Below are positions 56,138-64,000 of a stretch of DNA of 64,000 nucleotides, one piece after another. Position 1 is the stretch's first letter, and every line of letters begins with the position of its first letter. A program made the translations under genes and the position numbers. Source of the stretch: Hoplostethus atlanticus (lineage: Eukaryota > Chordata > Actinopteri > Trachichthyiformes > Trachichthyidae); assembly GCA_034670405.1 (NCBI GenBank), contig JAXDDX010000071.1, positions 192,001 to 256,000 of the forward strand. The letters run 5' to 3'. The notes under the pieces were generated by a model. The model was not told the origin of the DNA and searched no databases. It saw only the letters and a program-made list of their open reading frames with translations.

Positions 56138-59100
56138 ATGTCTTTTTCCAACGGCTTCATGGCGGCCAACATCCCCTGGAGGAATAATAACTCCAGCCTA
56201 ACCAGGGACCCTCCTCTGTCCGACCAGGGAGAGACCATCATAGGAGTCTACCTGCTGGTGTTAGGTGGGTATGAGCACACCTGCCAACCTTGCGGAATAG
56301 GGAGACTTTCAAAGCTTTAGTTCTCATAAAGCCCAGGATATTTTTGAATGCGCATTGCCTAGTTTGAGACCAAGCAGTAAATACAAACAATGCATTGACA
56401 GCTGGAAATATCAGAACTATGCACCAGAGAAGTGCTTTTTTGTGCTTTTTTGCGTTTGTGCTGTTGTTGATCATTACTGCCACATGATGGCACCAAAGCA
56501 AAAGTATTTTAGTGTCCAGGTACAACCCATTATTTAAATGCTGTGTATAGAGCAAAAAACAAACACTAAAAGTGAGTTTAATCTGATCTGGTGAATTAGA
56601 GTTTAAATTTAGATTTTTACTGTCCCAAATCACAAAATGACCATAATATATCTATGAGGTTTTGATAGGGATGTTAATCAATCACGTGGCCAGGTGCTTC
56701 GACATCTGGCTTTCAAAACTCAAAGCCTGTACTCTGTTTTGGACAGGACATTTCTGTTGGATCTTTAATTGGCTAGCTTTATTCTCTCTAGTGTGAAAAT
56801 GTGACTTTTATGTTTCTGTCCATTACAGACTACCATAAGCTGTCCCAGAAACCTGTCGGTGTTGTTGCAATTCGTACTGGTCATCGATAGAGGTTGATAA
56901 AATTCATAGATTAATCTGTGGTAAAGGATGCTTTCCTTTTCCATTTGTCTTTTTTTGTCTTTTTCTGTTTCTGAATGGATAGCTGTGCTGTAGCCCCTAC
57001 CAGAAGCCCCTGTGGTTGATTATTGGTGCATCCTGGCTGGTTTAGAGGGATTTGGGTCTATTAGTGGAGCAGGACAGATCTCCTCCATTCACCGCCACAC
57101 TAAGCCTGCTCAGGTTCCTTCAACACAGGACGCCTTGGCAGAAAGCCTGCAGCCACTGTTACTATCTGGGATTGATAGAGAGAGTAATGAGAGTTGTAAG
57201 GTCCAAGGGATATCCAATCTCATTCTAAAAAGATTAGATTTACTAGAGATAGAGAGATAGATAGATAGTGGGGTTTTGACCAATATGGATTTTTGAAGGC
57301 CGATGAAGGATGATTTTGTGCCAAAATTCGGTGTCTTTAACATTTTCCATTTTCATGCCAAATGACAGCTACTCAGTGTTTCCCCCAGAATTGTATTCTT
57401 GTCAGGGTGAAAAGTCTCTGAAACAGACCATCATGAGACACTAAAACTCTCCATTGAAACCAGACTGATGAAATTATTTTAGGGTTAACAGCTCTTTAAG
57501 CTTCCACCTCTTCAATGGTAGGGAATCTCTGGTACATTACTGCCGTTAAATGAGGAATTAAAACATTATTTACCAATTAAATCAATAAATAAAATAAAAA
57601 GTCGGCGACTTGTTGATCATGTTGCTGAGTGTGAACACGCAATACAAGGTTGTCCTGGACCATGTGTGTCAGTAGCTACTCTACCATGTTAGTTGTCAAT
57701 ATGTTTCTGCACCAGTGTCACCAAGACAAATCCCACTACACTTATTGTACTTGCAAAGTAAGTTATTCTGATTCTGATCCTAAAGGCTAATGCCTTTGAG
57801 ATTTCTACTTTCTTCCAAAGCAATTTTTGTTTGCTTGTGTATGACAGCCAGAGTGTACATCACCGTATGTCTGTGGTTCCGTCTGGTTTCCTTCGTCAGG
57901 CTGGCTGTCATGGTTCGGCAACAGTATCGTCCTCTTCGTCCTGTACAGGCAGAGAGCCTCACTGCAGCCCACCGACTACCTGACCTTTAGCCTGGCCGTG
58001 TCTGACGCCAGCATCTCCGTGTTCGGCTACTCCAGAGGCATCCTGGAGATCTTCAACGTCTTCAATGACAACGGCTACCTTATCTCCTCCGTCTGGACCT
58101 GCCAGGTAGGAGACGCCTCAATGCTCCCAGACCTTCTCATGTGGGTCGGCATTTCTACTTTTCAATGCTCATCTGAGGGAACAAACCTTCAATGACTTGT
58201 TGAATATATAGACTCTGCTAGCAGCTGGGGTAATGTCACTTCACAGGCGGTAACATCCCAAATTCAATATTGGAGAGAAAACACAGTGCGCCACAGATGA
58301 GCCAAGGGTGCATGGCTTGATGGATGTGTTGGTGACTATAGGGATCAAACCTGCGGCCTTTGGGACCGATGGTAAAGGAGACTGAGGGAGATGGTAAAGG
58401 AGACTAGGAGAGCTGGTAAAGGAGACTGGGGGAGATGGTAAAGAAGACTGGGAGAGATGGTAAAGGAGACTGGGAGAGATAGTAAAGGAGACTGGGAGAG
58501 ATGGTAAAGGAGACTGGGAGAGATAGTAAAGGAGACTGGGGGAGATGGTAAACGAGACTAGGAGAGATGGTAAAGGAGACTGGGGGAGATGGTAAACGAG
58601 ACTAGGAGAGATGGGAGAGATGGTAAAGGAGACTGGGAGAGATGGTAAATGAGACTAGGAGAGATGGTAAAGGAGACTGGGGGAGATGGTAAAGGAGACT
58701 AGGAGAGATGGGAGAGATGGTAAAGGAGACTAGGAGAGATGGTAAAGGAGACTAGGAGAGATGGGATAGATGGTAAAGGAGACTAGGAGAGATGGTAAAG
58801 GAGACTGGGAGAGATGGTAAAGGAGACTGGGTGAGATGGTAAATGAGACTGGGAGAGATGGTAAAGGAGACTGGGAGAGATGGTAAATGAGACTAGGAGA
58901 GATGGTAAAGGAGACTGGGAGAGATGGTAAATGAGACTAGGAGAGATGGTAAAGGAGACTGGGAGAGATGGTTAAGGAGACTGGGAGAGATGGTAAATGA
59001 GACTAGGAGAGATGGTAAAGGAAACTGGGAGAGATGGTAAAAGAGACTAGGAGAGATGGTAAAGGAGACTGGGAGAGATGGTAAATGAGACTAGGAGAGA

Positions 59101-62100
59101 TGCTAAAGGAGACTGGGAGAGATGGTAAAGGAGACTGGGGGAGATGGTAAAGGAGACTAGGAGAGATGGGAGAGATGATAAAGGAGACTGGGAGAGATGG
59201 TAAAGGAGACTGGGAGAGATGGTAAATGAGACTAGGAGAGATGGTACAGGAAACTGGGAGAGATGGTAAAAGAGACTAGGAGAGATGGTAAAGGAGACTG
59301 GGAGAGATGGTAAATGAGACTAGGAGAGATGCTAAAGGAGACTGGGAGAGATGGTAAAGGAGACTGGGGGAGATTATTACATTTAGCAGACGCTTTTATC
59401 CAAAGCGACTTACAATAAGTGCATTCAACATAGGTAGGCAAGAAAACTACTAGTCACCAGAAATCGTAAGTGCATTTCCTTCCTAAACAAGCAACTAAGA
59501 GCATAACTAGTGTTAAGGTAAGAGTGCAATAAGTTAGCAACCTACTATATCTTAAACAAATGAGACAAATAAGAGAATCAAATAAACAAGAGCTAAGACA
59601 AATAAGTGAACCAAATAAGCAAGAGCTAAGACAAATAAGTGTATCAAATGAACAAGAGCCAATAAACAAGAGCTCAGACACATAATTGACGACAAATAGG
59701 CAAGGCTAAGGGGAAGAGTCAGGGTAGTGTTTCCTGAAGAGGTGGGTTTTCAGCCTGCGGCGAAAGATGGGCAGCGACTCTGCTGTCCTGACATCAGTGG
59801 GGAGTTCATTCCACCACTGCGGGGCCAGAACAGAGAAGAGCCGTGACCGGTAGATCGGCCGCAGGGGCCTCTGAGCGACGGGGCAACCAGTCGCCTCGAG
59901 GCAGCAGAGCGAAGTGGTCGGGCGGGGGTGTAAGGCTTGACCATAGCCTGGAGGTAAGAAGGAGCTGTTCCTTTCACTGCCCTATAGGCTAGCACCAGGG
60001 TCTTGAACTGGATGCGAGCCGCTACAGGGAGCCAGTGTAGAGAACGGAGAAGGGTAGTTGTATGGGAGAACTTGGGGCGGTTGAACACCAGACGAGCTGC
60101 AGCTTTCTGAACAAGCTCCAGAGGTCTGATGGCAAACGCCGGGGCACCAGCAAGGAGGGAGTTGCAGTAGAGATGGGAGAGATGGTAAAAGAGACTGGAA
60201 GAGATGGTAAAGGAGACTAGGAGAGATGGTAAAGGAGACTGGGAGTGCTTCCAGGCAATTGCTGGCTTCTGGTTTTGGTGGAGAACTGTTCATGTTCACT
60301 AATATTGACTAAACTGTCCTAAACCATAGAAATAACATACAAGAATATGTAGGAAATGACTGAACTTCCACCGGAGAGTAGCACATTCAACACATCTAGT
60401 GTTAGCCCAGCTCAACTGTCTATGAAGAAACGTTTCTGAGGACCACCAAAGCATAACATTGTGTTTCACCCTCCCAGGTGGACGGTTTCTTCACGCTGAT
60501 CTTTGGTCTGAGCAGCATCAACACCCTGACAGTAATCAGCTTAACCCGCTACATCAAAGGATGTCACCCCAGCAGAGGTAATGCACCCATGACTTTACTT
60601 TATTTTCCTAATTATCTACGGTAGCTTCGTCAGGTATTGGGCTGATGTAAGGCAAGTTGTGCTTTGGTGGTGTATTTCTCTTGTTTCCGTGGATAACTGG
60701 CCAACCATGGAAGACAGGATATCAGGTTAAGATATTTTCAGCACAGCTACAATGGAGTTTAATAGGAGAACATTTTTCAGCTAAAACATCAACGGTAAAC
60801 GTCAGGTTTTGTTGTCATTCCCTCAGAATCGAAGCGCAACATGACCAGAAAATAAAGAAACACATTGTGACACAGGATGCTGGAGTCAGGGGCTTGTTGC
60901 AAGAGATCATGAAAGGAGTTTTTCTTGGGAGGGTTTTCAGTATCTGCAATATTCTGCTTGACAGTGTCGATTTTATAAGTAGTGAGATCAAAGCCTATTT
61001 TTATTTGGGTGTAGGACACAAAATGCTCGTCAATGTAGAAATCTTTATGATAGGTGGTAGTCTCTATGAACGAAATCTTTATGATAGGTGGTAGTCTCTA
61101 TGAACATGATAGATTTAATGTCATGCAATGCTGAAAACCAAACTTAAGTGCATTTTGAGGATTATAAGTAATGCTGTGTAGCTTTATAATGTATGTTGCC
61201 ATGTTGATGTGACGTCAAATAGCTGCATCTCAGGGACCTCATGGTTGAGTTTCCTATTTGGGATTCGGACTTCCATTGCATTTTTCCTAGTAGGAAGTTG
61301 AAATTTCCGACTGTCTCACATCTCTGGAACGCAGCATAACAACAGAATCAGAATCACTGTTTTCACCAAGAGCAATAAATGTACAGGAATTTGTCTTGGT
61401 GACCTTGGTGCAGAGACAAACTGTTTTGACAACTTACAGAGTTTCACAGAACATATTGACACACTTGGAACAAAGACTTGACGTTGCGCAAGAAATGTCC
61501 TGTCCAAAATAAACATACTATACCTATGCACTCATCATTCAGCCACTATGTGAATATGATGAAATGCATAAAATGGGCTGAAAAGTTGTGAGAAGTTGTG
61601 TAGCGTGCTAAGACTTGTCCAGACACTGTGAGGAGTGAAAGATAATGCAAAGTCATTCTTTTAGGAAATTTAAAAGGCAGTCATTAAAAACAATACTTCT
61701 GTGTGGTTTTGTTGCCTAGCGCACCACATCACCAATACGACCATCACTCTCTGCCTCGTGTTGATCTGGGTCGGAGCTGCGTTCTGGTCTGGAGCGCCCC
61801 TGGTGGGCTGGGGGAGTTACACAGGTAGGAAAACGATGAGCTTCTACCCCTACTTTTGCTCCATTAAGACAATTTTATACAATTACTGATCTTTGTAGAC
61901 AGGATCGGAAACTATTTGCGTTATCGTGTCACTGCTGTCATGCAGAAAAATATAATTTTGGTGTTTTTTTTCTTTAGCTTGAATTGAAAGTTCAGATTGT
62001 TATTCATGTGTTGAGTGACTTTCATCACCCTTAGGACCTTGTAATCTGTTAAAAGATCAATTGTATCATTTCAAAATTACATGGGAACAAGAAGCTTTTC

Positions 62101-63880
62101 TCCATCCCTGAAAAATGTTTTGCAGATGCTATGCTAACCAGCAGTTTGTCCTGAGTTTATTGCATTATGTGCCCCCTCTCTCTAGATCGTGGATATGGAA
62201 CCTGTGAGATCGACTGGGCCAAAGCCAACTACTCCACCATCTACAAGTCCTACATCATCTCCATCTTCATCGTCTGCTTCTTCATCCCTGTGCTGACCAT
62301 GCTCTTCTGCTACGTGTCCATCATTAACGCGGTGAAGAGAGGCAACGCTTTGTCCTCAGAGGGAGACCCAACAGACCGGCAGAGGAAGATGGAAAGAGAC
62401 GTCACTGTAGTGAGTAGTGGGGACGCTGAAGTAAGGCTGCACTAGGCAACTTCGCACGTTGGCGGCGGAAGCTAACTTTTTGAAAGATTTTAACTTTAAT
62501 ACCCAGAAATCCTGTACGGTGACACACTCATGTTTACCAGCCGGTCTGTGATACTTTATACCAAATGAAACCAAAGGGATGAGAGAGGAAAAAATCTAAC
62601 GAGGGTGAGCCCAGGACGGACGGAGCGCCACAGTTTGGATTTTCAATTTTCGTTTGGTCACTTCCTGTGGGCAGAGAAGATTTCCTGCCAGTGTCCATAC
62701 CCGATGATTTAATTTGGGCATATAGGGCGAATCTACAGCGTCTCAATTAGCAGGGAAGGGATGTTCTTCTCTGTTGCAGACACATGTGCTGTAGCTGAGA
62801 GTCAGACAGAAATTTGCATTGGTGGGACAGAAAGGCCTCTGAAACAGCATTTAGATCATGAAACATAAAAACAGATTCATTGAAGTTGATAGAAATCAAA
62901 TTGTTTCAGGCAGGGGCGTTAGGTGGGCTGCTCCATACTGGCCACTACAGCCAAGGGTAAAGAAACAAGCACCAAACGTTTACCAGATCCAGGACTGAGC
63001 ACAGGTTTCCCAACCTGAGAGCTTTGAACCGAACCACCAGTCTACAATGGGATGAAAAATACAGACTTGATTGATTGGATAGTTCCGGTCCTCAGTTCTG
63101 ATTGGCTCACCCATGCTGGAAGCCGTTAAAATAAACGCACGCCCGTCACCTTATAACACTAAACACTAATGTGCTACCCAAAAATCACCACTCATACCAA
63201 CATCACCCTATACCATACCTATACTGCATGTGTCACCTAGCAACCACTCTGGTAAGCTACAGTTCAATATCGACATTGCTAGGAAGAAAACTATCATTTA
63301 ATTATTATTGATTAACAATAAAAGATCAGCAGCAATAGGCCAATAGGTTACAGTGATTTTAGAACAGCTAAGAGTTGGCATGGAGCTAACTTCTTCCTCT
63401 CTCCTCCAGGTCTCCATAGTAATCTGCACGGCCTTCATCCTGGCGTGGTCGCCGTATGCTGTGGTCTCCATGTGGTCCGCCTGGGGCTTCCACGTGCCCA
63501 ACCTCACCAGCATCTTCACCCGCCTCTTCGCCAAGTCCGCCAGCTTCTACAACCCGCTCATCTACTTCGGCCTGAGCTCCAAGTTCCGCAAAGACGTGGC
63601 CATTTTACTGCCCTGCACCCGTGAGGCTAAAGACACAGTGAAGCTCAAGCGCTTCAAGCCGAAGGCCGATGGTCACGCCCACGGTGGCAGGCACAAGGCT
63701 CCTCTGAACCAAATGGAGAAGAAGTACGCGCCGGGGGACCCGCCCAACATGGTGCCGAGCCCGAACTGTGGGGTGGTGAGCCCGCCCCACACGCCTCCCC
63801 CTGCTAACAAGGAGGTATTCCAAATCGAAATGCCCAGACCGTCAGAGAGCGGACCGGAGTTTGAATGTGACAGACTCTAA
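56138..63880 (+). CDS. Neuropsin-like opsin (non-mammalian Opn5 group)
   Basis: This is a seven-span G-protein-coupled photoreceptor that binds retinal. Exons: 56138-56264, 57900-58105, 60478-60577, 61720-61824, 62186-62409, 63410-63880. All junctions are GT-AG in phase, giving 410 aa. The chromophore Lys is K296 in FAKSASFYNPLIY, with NPxxY at 302-306. Cysteines C110 and C186 form the conserved disulfide. The bovine Glu113 counterion position is Asp (CQVDGFF), the Glu181 position is also Asp, and the usual D/ERY is TRY (134-136). The tail is long and Pro-rich, with no Cys pair for palmitoylation seen near helix 8 except C in LLPCTR. Similarity to Opn5 (AVVSMWSAWG) points to the opn6/7/8/9 branch of teleosts and birds; which one is unresolved. 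The start was chosen for a 43-residue N-terminus with an NNSS glycosylation site. A poly(A) signal is at 63925. Confidence 0.9.
58365..59373. repeat. 22-bp minisatellite in opsin intron 2, about 45 copies
   Basis: The unit GGAGACTGGGAGAGATGGTA plus AA (22 bp) is repeated for about 1 kb with variants (CTAGGAG, GGGGGAG, AACGAG). It resumes at 60170-60243 after an L2 insertion, so the original array was cut in two. The strand is almost all purine. Confidence 0.92.
59375..60172 (-). mobile_element. L2-type LINE fragment inserted in the minisatellite
   Basis: The minus strand encodes the end of an L2-like ORF2 (TTLLRSLHWLPVAARIQFKT; APSYLQAMVKPYTPARPLRS) in a 112-codon frame at 60088-59750. The 3' tail is at the left (TAAAAGCGTCTGCTAAATG on the minus strand). 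The 5' end is truncated at about 60172, where the 22-bp repeats begin again. Internal tandem copies of a roughly 31-bp CAAGAGCTAAGACAAATAAG unit occur at 59570-59670. Confidence 0.88.
61335..61425 (-). repeat. Dispersed LINE-like 3' tail, one of three in the window
   Basis: The block AATAAATGTACAGGAATTTG followed by TCTTGGTGAC recurs at about 10145-10180 (metalloproteinase intron 4) and 50582-50612 (next to dpy30). All three lie in introns or gene flanks. It resembles the 3' ends of teleost LINEs. Confidence 0.6.
62430..62620. repeat. Dispersed repeat in opsin intron 5 (related to 29055-29930)
   Basis: Shared blocks are CACGTTGGCGGC, AATACCCAGAAATCCTGTA and, further right, AATCTAACGAG. Here no hAT element interrupts it, so it shows the uninterrupted form of the repeat in srd5a2 intron 3. 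Confidence 0.65.
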
Positions 63881-63924
63881 AGAGTTCTCTAGAACCACGT
63901 TATTTATTTTACTTTTTATATGAG

Positions 63925-63930
63925 AATAAA
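63925..63930 (+). terminator. Opsin poly(A) signal
   Basis: AATAAA lies 45 bp after the stop codon at 63878-63880. This gives a very short 3' untranslated region; a further signal could lie beyond the window. Confidence 0.6.
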
Positions 63931-64000
63931 GGAAAAGAGTTCACGCAGCAGGCACAGAGATGAATAGGCCTGGCCTCAACTGTCCCAGTGTATGCAGAAA

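Noticed and set aside
58365..59373. Repeat-protein frame in the opsin intron
   Set aside because: Frames through the 22-bp array (Ser/Pro/Leu repeats) come from the repeat unit itself and lie between verified opsin exons.
60657..61094. 145-codon frame in opsin intron 3
   Set aside because: It lies between verified opsin exons, includes a short tandem duplication (61045-61100) and shows no known motif.

Overview
The window is vertebrate genomic DNA, almost certainly from a teleost (ray-finned) fish. The split genes have GT-AG introns and read as fish-like orthologues, one gene is a non-mammalian opsin of the neuropsin (Opn5) group, and the repeats are the usual teleost set: BEL/Pao and Ty3/Gypsy LTR elements, PIF/Harbinger, hAT, L2 LINEs and a tRNA-derived SINE.

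Five split protein-coding genes were reconstructed exon by exon, with donor/acceptor sites and phases checked. From left to right: a secreted collagenase-type matrix metalloproteinase on the minus strand (10 exons, 469 aa); steroid 5-alpha-reductase 2, srd5a2, on the minus strand (5 exons, with an apparent one-base frameshift at the end of exon 2); presenilin-2, psen2, on the plus strand (10 coding exons, 435 aa, gamma-secretase catalytic subunit); dpy30 on the minus strand (5 exons, 104 aa, core subunit of the histone H3K4 methyltransferase complexes); and a neuropsin-like opsin on the plus strand (6 exons, 410 aa). Between the repeats and srd5a2 lie two small single-pass membrane-protein ORFs (26.1-27.1 kb) that may share one spliced transcript and that I could not assign to a family.

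Layout: 0-2.3 kb holds a hAT-like remnant, a partial copy of the metalloproteinase promoter and first exon, and the start of a decayed BEL/Pao element (about 1.7-6.8 kb). 7.8-12.1 kb is the metalloproteinase gene. 15.1-23.8 kb is a five-layer nest of transposons: an inverted-repeat element, cut by a Gypsy element with apparently identical LTRs and a 5-bp target duplication, cut by an LTR-like insertion with a 4-bp target duplication, cut by a Harbinger element that carries a tRNA-Lys-like SINE. 24.5-25.8 kb is a second Harbinger copy with the same SINE. The right half is gene-rich, with repeats mostly in introns: two hAT elements with 8-bp duplications, two large minisatellites (29-bp and 22-bp units) and several L2 LINE pieces.

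The genes do not form a pathway. They are independent neighbours; srd5a2 and dpy30 are also close together in human (chromosome 2p), while psen2 is on a different human chromosome. I found no wholly new molecular system. The most notable items are the transposon nest with its internal 'empty sites', the srd5a2 frameshift, the unassigned microprotein pair, a minisatellite grown from a LINE fragment, and unusual residues at key opsin positions.
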